Assembly: GCF_000807675.2 (NCBI RefSeq)
Contig: NZ_CP019962.1
Location: 1,922,001-1,986,000 of the forward strand
Reading direction: 5' to 3'
Length of the DNA: 64,000 nucleotides
DNA from: Eubacterium limosum
GTDB lineage: Bacteria > Bacillota > Clostridia > Eubacteriales > Eubacteriaceae
Positions 27,890-35,222 of the stretch are shown one piece after another (position 1 is the stretch's first letter; every line of letters starts with the position of its first letter). A model generated the notes under the pieces. That model worked only from the letters and a program-made list of their open reading frames with translations. It had not been told where the DNA came from and did not search any database. A program made the position numbers and the translations under genes.

Positions 27890-29797
27890 ATGTATAAAAA
27901 AATATTAGCCATTACTTTGGCGGCCCTACTGTTTCTGGCCGGCGTGAACCCCGCCTTTACCCAGGATGGTAACGATAATCCGCCAGATGGAACCATCGCG
28001 CTGACCATCGTGCACACCAACGATACGCATGGACAATATAAAAACAGCGCCAGTACGGTTGGCTTTGAAAAGGTCAAGGCCATTGCCGATAAGGAGAATG
28101 CAGATTTGATACTGGATGCGGGGGATGCATTCCACGGCCTGCCTTTTGCGACGATTGAACAGGGGAAAAGCACTGCGGAGCTGCTCCGTGCAGTTGGATA
28201 TGATGCGGTATGTCCTGGGAATCATGATTTTAATTACGGCGCAGCAGCGTTGAAGGCGCTGGGAACGGAAGAACCAGCTGTTAAAACGGAGGATTCAGAG
28301 GGCAGGGCCGATAAGGCGCAAAAGAATTTTAAGCTGCTTAACGCCAATGTCGTTAATGCCTCCGATGGTCAGAATTATTTTCAGCCTTACATGACAAAAA
28401 CCGTAACGCGTGGTGAGGAAGTCTCGGTAAAGGTTGGTGTTTTCGGACTGATCAGCCCGGATGTTTACAGCTCAACCGCGCCGGAAAATGTAAAGGATGT
28501 CCGATTTGACGATGCTGTGGAAGCGGCGAAAAAGACCGTTAGTAAACTGAAAAACGATGAAAAATGTGATGTTATTATCGCACTTACCCATATTGGAATG
28601 ACTGAAAAGGAAGGCATGCTGAGCAGCCGGGACATTGCGAAGGCAGTGCCGGAAATCAATGTCATCATTGACGGACATACGCATGCGCAGTATGACGAAG
28701 TGGTGGGAAACACATTGATTGCCCAGACTGGCGCCTATTTCAGCAATGCCGGTATTGTGAAAATTTTTTACGAGCCTGATAGCAGGAAAATCGTCAACAC
28801 AGTCGGCCGCGTTATTTCGCCGACGGATGCTGAGGCGTATGAATCAAACTGGGAAGTCTCAAAAATCATTGAAGACATTGAAGCGCGGCAGAAGCCTGTT
28901 TTAAACCAGGTTGTTGGGAAAACCGACGTACCGCTGGAGGGCAGCGCGATTAAAACCTATACTGAAGAAACAAACCTGGGGAGGGTGATTACCTCGGCTT
29001 ATCTGGAGACGACGGGAGCTGATATTGCCTTTGAGAACTGCGGAGGGATTCGAGCGTCCATTGCAGCAGGGGATATCACCAAGGGCAGCGTTATTGGCGT
29101 TTCACCCTTTGGCAATTATCTGGTGACCAAAAAAATTACTGGGGCTGATCTGAAAAGCATTCTGGAAAAGTCTCTTGAAATGGGGGCGAATAACCTAAAG
29201 GCTTATCAGGAAGGAAAACACGAATGGCCTGCAAACGGCGGCGGTTCCTATCTGCAGATTGGCGGTATGAAGGTGGCCTATGACCCAGCCAGGTCTTTGG
29301 ACAATCGGCTGGTATCAGTAGATATCGGCGGCGCTCCCCTTGATCTTGACAGTACCTATACCGTGGTGACCAACCAGTTTGTGGCTTCAAACGCCTCCAA
29401 ATACCCTGAGCTGGCGGTCAAGCCAGAGCTTAACCAATACGGTGCTTCTGAGGAGGCGGTGATGCGCTATATCACAAACCATTCGGGCAAGGAGGAGTGG
29501 GTAGCCTTGATGAGTGAAAAAAATCTGAAAGCCGTGGGGGGCAGCGGGGATACCGGAACACAGCCCGGAAATGAAGCGGTTGAGAATCAGAATCCCATGA
29601 CGGACCCCTCTGAGGAGGAGCAAAAACAAACGTCAGGTACCCAGAATATAACCGGAACAGGTGAGAATGCCCCAACCGGAGTCTTTGACAACAAGGCTGG
29701 AGCGGCTATTTTTGCCGCGGCAGCCCTGGCTGTGCTGATACTGGGAGCGGCGGTGTTTAAACATGAGAGTGACTACCGTCAGCAGAAGGAAAAATAG
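27890..29797 (+). CDS. Surface-anchored 5'-nucleotidase / metallophosphatase
   Basis: 635 residues. Signal peptide (about 1-25), calcineurin-like metallophosphoesterase domain with VHTNDTHGQYK (about 43-53), DAGDAFHG, GNHDFNYG and GHTHAQYD, then a 5'-nucleotidase C-terminal domain (about 330-530) with NLGRVITSAY and FENCGGIRASI. A Thr/Gly/Gln-rich linker leads to APTGVF, a hydrophobic helix (about 605-622) and a charged tail, suggesting membrane or wall anchoring. Such enzymes hydrolyse extracellular nucleotides or UDP-sugars to nucleosides. With the neighbouring BMP lipoprotein this suggests nucleoside scavenging (inference). Confidence 0.88.
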   Translation: MYKKILAITLAALLFLAGVNPAFTQDGNDNPPDGTIALTIVHTNDTHGQYKNSASTVGFEKVKAIADKENADLILDAGDAFHGLPFATIEQGKSTAELLRAVGYDAVCPGNHDFNYGAAALKALGTEEPAVKTEDSEGRADKAQKNFKLLNANVVNASDGQNYFQPYMTKTVTRGEEVSVKVGVFGLISPDVYSSTAPENVKDVRFDDAVEAAKKTVSKLKNDEKCDVIIALTHIGMTEKEGMLSSRDIAKAVPEINVIIDGHTHAQYDEVVGNTLIAQTGAYFSNAGIVKIFYEPDSRKIVNTVGRVISPTDAEAYESNWEVSKIIEDIEARQKPVLNQVVGKTDVPLEGSAIKTYTEETNLGRVITSAYLETTGADIAFENCGGIRASIAAGDITKGSVIGVSPFGNYLVTKKITGADLKSILEKSLEMGANNLKAYQEGKHEWPANGGGSYLQIGGMKVAYDPARSLDNRLVSVDIGGAPLDLDSTYTVVTNQFVASNASKYPELAVKPELNQYGASEEAVMRYITNHSGKEEWVALMSEKNLKAVGGSGDTGTQPGNEAVENQNPMTDPSEEEQKQTSGTQNITGTGENAPTGVFDNKAGAAIFAAAALAVLILGAAVFKHESDYRQQKEK

Positions 29798-29808
29798 AAC
29801 AATGACCT

Positions 29809-29843
29809 TTTTTACAGGTTGTGCTTTTATTTACCTGTAAAAA
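29809..29843. repeat. 11-bp perfect inverted repeat downstream of the nucleotidase gene
   Basis: TTTTTACAGGT (29809-29819) and ACCTGTAAAAA (29833-29843) with a 13-nt loop. The 3' arm is not followed by T residues, so it is not a standard terminator; it could be an operator, a processing site or a degenerate terminator. Confidence 0.45.
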
Positions 29844-29985
29844 TTAGAGGATAAATAGTAAAAAAAGGTTATTGAGAGAAACAGCATGGAAGTATTAAGA
29901 AAAATCTTTTATAATATTAAGTAAAGAATGGCTGGTGTTAATAAGACAGCTCGTTCTCTAATTTTACAAACATGAGGAGGTAATT

Positions 29986-31080
29986 ATGGCTCAGATTTTA
30001 ATTTCACCAAGCAAATATGTTCAGGGGTCCGGTGAATTGTACCGTTTAGGAGAGTATGTTTCTGCATTGGGGAAAAAGGCACTCTGCCTGATTACAGACA
30101 GCGGCCTGAAACGAAATCAGGCTGTGCTCGACAAAAGCTTTGAGGGAAGCGGCGTATCCGTTGATTATGAAGCTTTTAACCGGGAATGCTGTAAGAAAGA
30201 AATCGACCGGATCGGCGCGGTCTGTAAGGAAAAAGGGATTGATGTTGTGATTGGTGTAGGGGGCGGAAAGACCTTTGATACCATCAAGGCCGTAGGCTAT
30301 TATCACGACCTGCCGGTTGTGATTGTCCCGACCATTGCCTCCACCGATGCGCCGTGCAGCGCCCTGTCGGTTATTTACACCGAAGACGGCGTGTTTGAAA
30401 GCTATTTGTTCTTAAAACAAAACCCAAATCTTGTTCTGGTTGATACCGACATTATCGCGAAATCACCGTCGCGTCTGGTTGTTGCCGGAATGGGCGACGC
30501 ACTGGCGACCTATTTTGAAGCGCGCGCCTGCGAAGCCAGCAACGCTTCTACCTGTGCGGCTGGCACCACGACAATGGCGGCACAGAATCTGGCAGAGCTT
30601 TGCTATGACACGCTGATTGAAGAGGGCTTTATGGCCAAACTGGCAGCCGATAATAACTGCTGTACCAAGTCGCTTGAAAAAATTATCGAAGCAAACACAC
30701 TGCTCAGCGGTATCGGGTTTGAAAGCGGCGGCCTGGCAGGCGCCCACGCGATCCACAACGGCTTTACCGTATTGCCGGAATGCCACCATATGTATCATGG
30801 CGAAAAAGTAGCCTTTGGCACACTGGTTCAGCTTGTTCTGGAAGACGCGCCAGTAGAAGAAATGGAGGAAGTATTGGAATTCTGCCTGTCGGTAGGACTG
30901 CCGGTAACGCTCAAGGAACTCGGCGTTGAAGAAGTCACAGAAGAAAAGATCCGTGCAGTGGCTGAAGCTTCTACTGTCCCGGACGAATCCATTCACAATA
31001 TGCCATTTGAAGTAACCGCTGATTCTGTTTACGCGGCGATTATGGTAGCGGACAGCCTCGGTAAGGAATACTTGGGATAA
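29986..31080 (+). CDS. gldA: Glycerol dehydrogenase (NAD-dependent, zinc)
   Basis: 364-residue iron-containing-alcohol-dehydrogenase-family enzyme that oxidises glycerol to dihydroxyacetone. The zinc ligands fall at Asp171, His254 and His271, the spacing of characterised GldA proteins. NAD loop GVGGGKTFDTIKAVG (about 92-106) and PTIASTDAPCSALSVIY are present. AGGAGG precedes the ATG. It is a monocistronic unit ahead of a class I aldolase gene; together they could feed triose into glycolysis or run in reverse, but no dihydroxyacetone kinase is here. Confidence 0.95.
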   Translation: MAQILISPSKYVQGSGELYRLGEYVSALGKKALCLITDSGLKRNQAVLDKSFEGSGVSVDYEAFNRECCKKEIDRIGAVCKEKGIDVVIGVGGGKTFDTIKAVGYYHDLPVVIVPTIASTDAPCSALSVIYTEDGVFESYLFLKQNPNLVLVDTDIIAKSPSRLVVAGMGDALATYFEARACEASNASTCAAGTTTMAAQNLAELCYDTLIEEGFMAKLAADNNCCTKSLEKIIEANTLLSGIGFESGGLAGAHAIHNGFTVLPECHHMYHGEKVAFGTLVQLVLEDAPVEEMEEVLEFCLSVGLPVTLKELGVEEVTEEKIRAVAEASTVPDESIHNMPFEVTADSVYAAIMVADSLGKEYLG

Positions 31081-31092
31081 AAACAGGAATGA

Positions 31093-31125
31093 AAAAAAGC
31101 TCCAGTGCAATATTGGAGCTTTTTT
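31093..31125 (+). terminator. Rho-independent terminator of gldA
   Basis: 12-bp stem AAAAAAGCTCCA / TGGAGCTTTTTT (31093-31104 with 31114-31125), 9-nt loop, ending in T6. Confidence 0.85.
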
Positions 31126-31150
31126 GACCCATAGGGATTAAAAACAACAC

Positions 31151-31205
31151 TTGATATTTAATGAGAAAAGGTATACACTAAAGAGAGTGGGAGCGTATCG
31201 CTCCC
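31151..31205 (+). promoter_or_regulatory. Promoter and leader hairpin of fructose-bisphosphate aldolase gene
   Basis: -35 TTGATA (31151-31156), 17-bp spacer, -10 TACACT (31174-31179). A perfect 7-bp hairpin GGGAGCG/CGCTCCC with a 3-nt loop (31189-31205) sits at the very 5' end of the transcript, a form that often protects mRNA from decay. Confidence 0.55.
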
Positions 31206-31257
31206 GATCTTAAACTTAAACAGGACCGGCAAAACGATCCGATCAGGAGGTTATACA

Positions 31258-32145
31258 ATGAAGAAAGAGCAACTGGAAAGAATGGCGAATGGCAAAGGCT
31301 TTATCGCGGCCCTGGACCAGAGCGGCGGCAGCACGCCAAAGGCACTGAGATTGTACGGCATCGCTGAGGACAGCTATCAGGGCGATGATGAGATGTTTGA
31401 TTTGGTTCACGCCATGCGGGCGCGGATCATCAAAAGCCCAGCCTTTACATCAGAATATATTCTGGGGGCGATTCTCTTTGAAAAGACCATGGACCGTACC
31501 ATTGACGATGTTTACACAGCCGATTACCTCTGGGAGAAAAAGGGAATACTGCCGATTTTAAAGGTCGATAAGGGTTTGGCCGAGGAAAAGGACGGCGTTC
31601 AGCTCATGAAGCCGATCCCGGATCTGGACGGCTTACTCAAGCGGGCGGCAGACCGCCATATCTTTGGTACAAAAATGCGCTCAGTCATTCAATCTGCCAA
31701 TGCGGCTGGCATTAAACAGATTGTTGACCAGCAGTTTGAAGTGGGTCTGCAAATTGCGGCAGCCGGCTTTGTGCCAATACTGGAACCGGAAGTCAATATC
31801 AAAAGCGATGATAAAGCAGAATGCGAAAAAATACTGAAAACGGAAATTTTAGACCGCCTGAATACCCTGGACGACAATGTCCGTCTGATGTTTAAGCTCA
31901 GCCTTCCATCTGAAAACGGATTCTACAGCGACATTATCGCCGATAAGCATGTGGTGCGCGTGGTCGCGCTATCCGGCGGCTATACCCGTGAGGAATCAAA
32001 CGCCCTGCTGGCACAGAACCCGGGCCTTATCGCCAGCTTTTCCAGAGCGCTGTCCGAAGGGCTGAACGCGAGCCAGAGCGACGCGGAATTTAACGCCATG
32101 CTGGCAGAGTCGATCAAGAGCATCTATGATGCCTCAATTAAATAG
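31258..32145 (+). CDS. fda: Fructose-bisphosphate aldolase, class I
   Basis: Schiff-base aldolase splitting fructose 1,6-bisphosphate, 295 residues, like the staphylococcal-type class I enzymes: [22 protein letters not shown] (split here across about residues 9-30), [21 protein letters not shown] (candidate Lys region) and [17 protein letters not shown] precedes the ATG. It is a single-gene unit with its own promoter and terminator. Confidence 0.93.
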   Translation: MKKEQLERMANGKGFIAALDQSGGSTPKALRLYGIAEDSYQGDDEMFDLVHAMRARIIKSPAFTSEYILGAILFEKTMDRTIDDVYTADYLWEKKGILPILKVDKGLAEEKDGVQLMKPIPDLDGLLKRAADRHIFGTKMRSVIQSANAAGIKQIVDQQFEVGLQIAAAGFVPILEPEVNIKSDDKAECEKILKTEILDRLNTLDDNVRLMFKLSLPSENGFYSDIIADKHVVRVVALSGGYTREESNALLAQNPGLIASFSRALSEGLNASQSDAEFNAMLAESIKSIYDASIK

Positions 32146-32155
32146 CATTCAACGC

Positions 32156-32195
32156 AAAAGACCGTATCTGTAAGATTCAGATACGGTCTTTTTTT
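32156..32195. terminator. Terminator of fda, also usable for the convergent minus-strand unit
   Basis: Perfect 15-bp stem (32156-32170 with 32178-32192), 7-nt loop, T-run on the plus strand; on the minus strand the second arm ends in TTTT. Confidence 0.9.
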
Positions 32196-32223
32196 ATTTC
32201 AGATATTGTTTACTGCTCATCAC

Positions 32224-32370
32224 TCAGGAGATCAGGTAGATCATAAACCCAAAGAGAAGTTCCTCGACCGATTGCAGGCTTTCGGCCGCAAAGGGAGCGG
32301 CTTCCTCGGGAATATCATATTTATTCATGGTTTCTTCAAAATCAGTGTAATATTCGGATTTTACAGTCAT
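32224..32370 (-). CDS. Unrecognised 48-residue protein downstream of the MtaA-like gene
   Basis: Open frame of 48 codons plus stop, starting MTVKSEYYTDFEETMNKYD and ending FGFMIYLIS. AGGAGG lies 5 bases before the ATG, and the frame begins only 12 bases after the stop of the upstream MtaA-like gene, so it looks like the second gene of that TetR-controlled operon. It is acidic in the first two thirds (many Glu/Asp) with a hydrophobic C-terminal stretch. I do not recognise a family. It could be a small partner or a regulator of the upstream protein; a longer plus-strand frame over the same bases has no ribosome site. Confidence 0.6.
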   Translation of the reverse strand: MTVKSEYYTDFEETMNKYDIPEEAAPFAAESLQSVEELLFGFMIYLIS

Positions 32371-32382
32371 TGGTGCCTCCTG

Positions 32383-33540
32383 TTAATAGATTCCGTATTC
32401 ATGTACGAAATTGAATACTGCTTTTAAGTTCGCTGGATTAATATCATTGAGGCGGAGAATGGCTTTGTCAAAGCCAAAAATATATCCGCCGTCCGGGGCG
32501 AAGATGTCGATTAATTCTTTTGCCTTGTCGATACATGCCTGCTCAGTGCCCGATTTTAAGAGACCGATGGGGTAAAGGCCGCTGACGATATGCCGGCTGC
32601 CTACCTTTGCTTTTATTTCCTTAGGGTCGCCATATTCAAAAACCATCAAAGTGTTTTCAGGCAGCTCATTTAAATAGACCAGGTAGCGGGACCAGTCTTC
32701 TTCCACAAAAAGATTGGCGCCGGCTCCCGCGGCGTTCAGCCCTTCGACATAAGCTTTAAAGGTTGGCCAGTAGAATTTTAGGAAGTCCTTTTCGCGCATG
32801 TACGGCGCCATGTGGAGCGGGATAAAGGTTCGGTTATAGCGGCTTGAAGCAGGATTTACACCAGCCTTCAGGCAGACCGGCAGTAATGCCTCACAGGCGG
32901 CAATGACTTTGTCCGGACAGCGGCGGATATCCTTGCTGATGCCTGAGAAAGAGCGCAGCTGGTCGGAAAGCGTATCCAGCGGCTCGGCTGAAGCGGCTGA
33001 GGCCATGGTATAGGTGCTCCGTCCATATTTTTCGGCAATTTTCTGATAGCCCTCACCCAGTGCGGCCATACTGCTCGCAAAGGTAAAGAAGGCCTTGGCC
33101 AGAACCTTCTGCCCCTCAAATCCGGGGCGGTTGAGTTCTTCATAAATTCTTGGAAGAATGGTTTGCCAGAGTGTTTTTACCGGATCGGCAATAAAGGCGT
33201 CGTAATCCTCAACCTCCATACCGCGGACCTCCGGATGCTGTAAAAATCCATCGGCGCCCATTTTAAAGTTTTTTGCTCCTAGAATTTTATAAAGCTGTGG
33301 AAGACGGATGGTAATGCCAAGAACCGTGTCCCCGTCAAAATCGCGGGTGGTGACGTCAATGGCTTCCAGGGTTTTTTCGATACTGTACTGTTCTTTTTTG
33401 AGGCTATAGCCGGCATACTCAAGACAGAAAGCATTGTCAACATTTGTGAGAATTGGAACGCGTGAGGGCATTTTTCCATCAAAAACAGCCTCAAAAACTT
33501 TATTTACCGCATGGGTTTTTTCATTTAAAGATATATTCAT
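32383..33540 (-). CDS. Uroporphyrinogen decarboxylase family protein (MtaA/CmuA-like)
   Basis: 385 residues of the UroD-like TIM-barrel fold used by corrinoid:coenzyme M or tetrahydrofolate methyltransferases and O-demethylases in methylotrophic anaerobes. The ATG at 33540 (MNISLNEKTHAVNKVFEAV) follows GGGAGGT; upstream in-frame codons overlap the operator region. Family-like stretches include PRIYEELNRPG, FVEEDWSRYLVYLNELP and the C-terminal GGYIFGFDKAILRLNDINPA. The HxC...C zinc ligands of MtaA are not evident: the C-terminal Cys position reads Phe-Asp-Lys. Substrate and catalysis are therefore open. It is controlled by a divergent TetR regulator. Confidence 0.75.
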   Translation of the reverse strand: MNISLNEKTHAVNKVFEAVFDGKMPSRVPILTNVDNAFCLEYAGYSLKKEQYSIEKTLEAIDVTTRDFDGDTVLGITIRLPQLYKILGAKNFKMGADGFLQHPEVRGMEVEDYDAFIADPVKTLWQTILPRIYEELNRPGFEGQKVLAKAFFTFASSMAALGEGYQKIAEKYGRSTYTMASAASAEPLDTLSDQLRSFSGISKDIRRCPDKVIAACEALLPVCLKAGVNPASSRYNRTFIPLHMAPYMREKDFLKFYWPTFKAYVEGLNAAGAGANLFVEEDWSRYLVYLNELPENTLMVFEYGDPKEIKAKVGSRHIVSGLYPIGLLKSGTEQACIDKAKELIDIFAPDGGYIFGFDKAILRLNDINPANLKAVFNFVHEYGIY

Positions 33541-33558
33541 ACTACCTCCCAGTAATAA

Positions 33559-33572
33559 CTGATCGCGAACAG
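33559..33572. promoter_or_regulatory. TetR operator copy C (near the MtaA-like start codon)
   Basis: CTGATCGCGAACAG, an imperfect palindrome centred on CGCG, 18 bases downstream of the -10 of the MtaA-like gene. Confidence 0.65.
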
Positions 33573-33589
33573 GTTTTAACGTTGACTTA

Positions 33590-33618
33590 AGAATAACAGG
33601 TTTCAAATTCAAAGTCAA
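33590..33618 (-). promoter_or_regulatory. sigma-A promoter of the MtaA-like gene
   Basis: Minus strand: -35 TTGACT (33613-33618), 17-bp spacer, -10 TATTCT (33590-33595). It is bracketed by operator copies A/B upstream and C downstream. Confidence 0.75.
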
Positions 33619-33625
33619 GTAAAAA

Positions 33626-33660
33626 CTATTCGCGAACAGGAAAAAACTGTTCGCGAATAG
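33626..33660. promoter_or_regulatory. Paired TetR operators A and B, forming a 19-bp-arm palindrome
   Basis: CTATTCGCGAACAG (33626-33639) and its exact reverse complement CTGTTCGCGAATAG (33647-33660), centres 21 bp apart (two helical turns). With flanking A5/T5 the whole forms perfect 19-bp inverted arms around a 7-bp spacer (33621-33665). Confidence 0.75.
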
Positions 33661-33677
33661 TTTTTCTTAAGGATTGC

Positions 33678-33706
33678 TTGAAATATCTTTTTTTTTGTGG
33701 TTAAAT
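33678..33706 (+). promoter_or_regulatory. Promoter of the tetR gene
   Basis: -35 TTGAAA (33678-33683), 17-bp spacer, -10 TTAAAT (33701-33706), starting 18 bases past operator B. This implies autoregulation. Confidence 0.5.
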
Positions 33707-33736
33707 AGTACAAAAGACAGCGATGGGAGAAAAAAC

Positions 33737-34438
33737 GTGAAAGAGAAATTGGATAAAAAAAAAGCGAAGCAGATTATTTATGAAACAGCAAAGCGTTTAT
33801 TCTTTGAAAAAGGGTATGAGGTCGGAAGCCGCCAGATCGCAAAGGAGGCAGGTGTCAGCCAGGCGCTCATTACCTATCATTTTGGCAGCAAGCGAAACAT
33901 AGGTATTCAGGTCCTTAAGGAGGATTATCAGGTGCAGGCCTCATACCTGAAGTATTTTGTCGATCCGAAGGAGGAACCCCTGTTTTTTATTATCAATTTC
34001 CAAAATATGACCATGCGCATCCGTGAGCACGACCCGCGAATGGCTTCTTTTATTACAGGTGTGATGAAGGAGGACTTACTGGAGGAATCCATTTACGAAG
34101 GCAATCAGGCTGAAATTTTTGAAGCTCTTGTCCGTGAGATGCCGGCCAATGGTTATAGCTTTGAAAAAAATTATAAGCTTGCTCTGGGGACAATTTTCGG
34201 CATACAGCGTTCGCTGCAATGGAAAATTAATCAGGGCTTTGATCTGACCTACGCAGAATGCTTTGATTATGTTGTGCGTAGCTTTAATTTTGCTCTCAAC
34301 CTGAATTTTACCGAGGTGGAGATTCAGGACATGATTGAGCGGTCAAATCGGATGGTCGATCAGCTTTTCGAGCGTTATCCGCAGCTGTTAGATACCGACC
34401 AGTACCTTGTGGCACAAAATATGGGATCAGATTCCTGA
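33737..34438 (+). CDS. TetR/AcrR family transcriptional regulator
   Basis: 233 residues. N-terminal helix-turn-helix domain: IIYETAKRLFFEKGYEVGSRQIAKEAGVSQALITYHFGSK split over about residues 10-50; the remainder is a helical ligand-binding and dimer domain. GTG at 33737 is chosen because GGGAG lies 7 bases upstream and the N-terminus then starts with the usual short basic lead; an earlier in-frame start would fall within its own promoter. Divergent from the MtaA-like gene with three operator copies between them. Its ligand may be related to the MtaA-like substrate (inference). Confidence 0.9.
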   Translation: MKEKLDKKKAKQIIYETAKRLFFEKGYEVGSRQIAKEAGVSQALITYHFGSKRNIGIQVLKEDYQVQASYLKYFVDPKEEPLFFIINFQNMTMRIREHDPRMASFITGVMKEDLLEESIYEGNQAEIFEALVREMPANGYSFEKNYKLALGTIFGIQRSLQWKINQGFDLTYAECFDYVVRSFNFALNLNFTEVEIQDMIERSNRMVDQLFERYPQLLDTDQYLVAQNMGSDS

Positions 34439-34453
34439 ATCTGGTCTTTTTTT
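34425..34453 (+). terminator. Rho-independent terminator of tetR
   Basis: 9-bp stem with one G-T pair (34425-34433 with 34438-34446), 4-nt loop, T7. It overlaps the tetR stop codon. Confidence 0.75.
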
Positions 34454-34546
34454 ATTTTAAGAAAGGCTACAGGTTTTTAAAGCCGCTTAAAAAGCCTGTT
34501 TTGAACAAAAAGATCATGAAAATCGTTTGCGGATTTTACTTTTCTC

Positions 34547-34599
34547 TTGAAGTCTTTCAAAAAAGGTCTATAATAATATTTAAGTTACTTAACTATTAT
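34547..34599 (+). promoter_or_regulatory. marR promoter with overlapping palindromic operator
   Basis: -35 TTGAAG (34547-34552), 16-bp spacer, -10 TATAAT (34569-34574). A 27-bp palindrome with one mismatched pair spans 34573-34599; its core is TTAAGT-T-ACTTAA (34580-34592). It covers the end of the -10 and the expected start site, so bound repressor would block the promoter. Confidence 0.75.
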
Positions 34600-34634
34600 G
34601 TTGGGTAATAATTAAGATAGCAAAAGAAAAATGG

Positions 34635-34681
34635 AGACCGCGATTCCGTTGGCTTCGGAAGGTCTGGTTCCCAAAAGGGAA
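34635..34681 (+). promoter_or_regulatory. Structured 5' leader of the marR-exporter operon
   Basis: Two hairpins: AGACC/GGTCT (34635-34639 with 34661-34665) enclosing TTCCG/CGGAA (34644-34648 with 34656-34660), then TTCCC/GGGAA with an A4 loop (34668-34672 with 34677-34681), whose 3' arm abuts the AGGAG ribosome site (34681-34685). No known riboswitch recognised. Confidence 0.45.
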
Positions 34682-34691
34682 GGAGTTTATC

Positions 34692-35189
34692 ATGGATCAT
34701 GAGAAAAGCCTTGGGGAAACGTTTCTGGCCAGTTTAAACAAGGTAAAAAAGAATCTGTTTCACACCATGAGCAAGCAGCGCATTGACGGCCTGCGCCAAA
34801 GTGAATTTTTTATGCTGATGCGTATTGCCAATCACTGTAAGGAGCAGGAAAATGAGCATTTGAAAAATGGAACAGCACCACTACCCGGGGTGCGTATCTC
34901 AACGCTGAGCAAGGCGACAAACAGCTCGATGCCCGGTGTTTCTCAGATGATTAACGTCCTCGAGAACGCTGGATACGTGGAGCGTATCACCACCAAGAAA
35001 GACCGCCGCGTTGTTTATGTCAATTTGACCGAGGCCGGAAGGGTCATGCTGAAAACAGCACCAAGACCCATGCTCAACCTGCTGACTCGCACAACTGAGG
35101 AAATGGGAGAAGAAAAAACCAGGCAGTTTATCGCTTTGATGGATGAGTTTTCCGAGACCATCGAGCGGCTGAACCGCGAAAGCAACTAA
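34692..35189 (+). CDS. MarR-family transcriptional regulator
   Basis: 165 residues with a winged helix (ISTLSKATNSSMPGVSQMINVLENAGYVERITTKKDRRVVYVNLTEAG over about 73-121; wing DRRVVYV). First gene of an operon with two ABC exporter genes 33 bases downstream. The palindrome over its own promoter suggests repression of the whole operon, relieved by a small molecule that the exporter may remove. Ligand unknown. Confidence 0.92.
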   Translation: MDHEKSLGETFLASLNKVKKNLFHTMSKQRIDGLRQSEFFMLMRIANHCKEQENEHLKNGTAPLPGVRISTLSKATNSSMPGVSQMINVLENAGYVERITTKKDRRVVYVNLTEAGRVMLKTAPRPMLNLLTRTTEEMGEEKTRQFIALMDEFSETIERLNRESN

Positions 35190-35222
35190 AACGGAGTAAG
35201 ACATTAAAGAAAGGAAGCAAAT

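Noticed and set aside
32206-32427. 73-codon plus-strand open frame
   Set aside because: No ribosome site, and it is antisense to the 48-codon minus-strand frame that does have AGGAGG and operon position.
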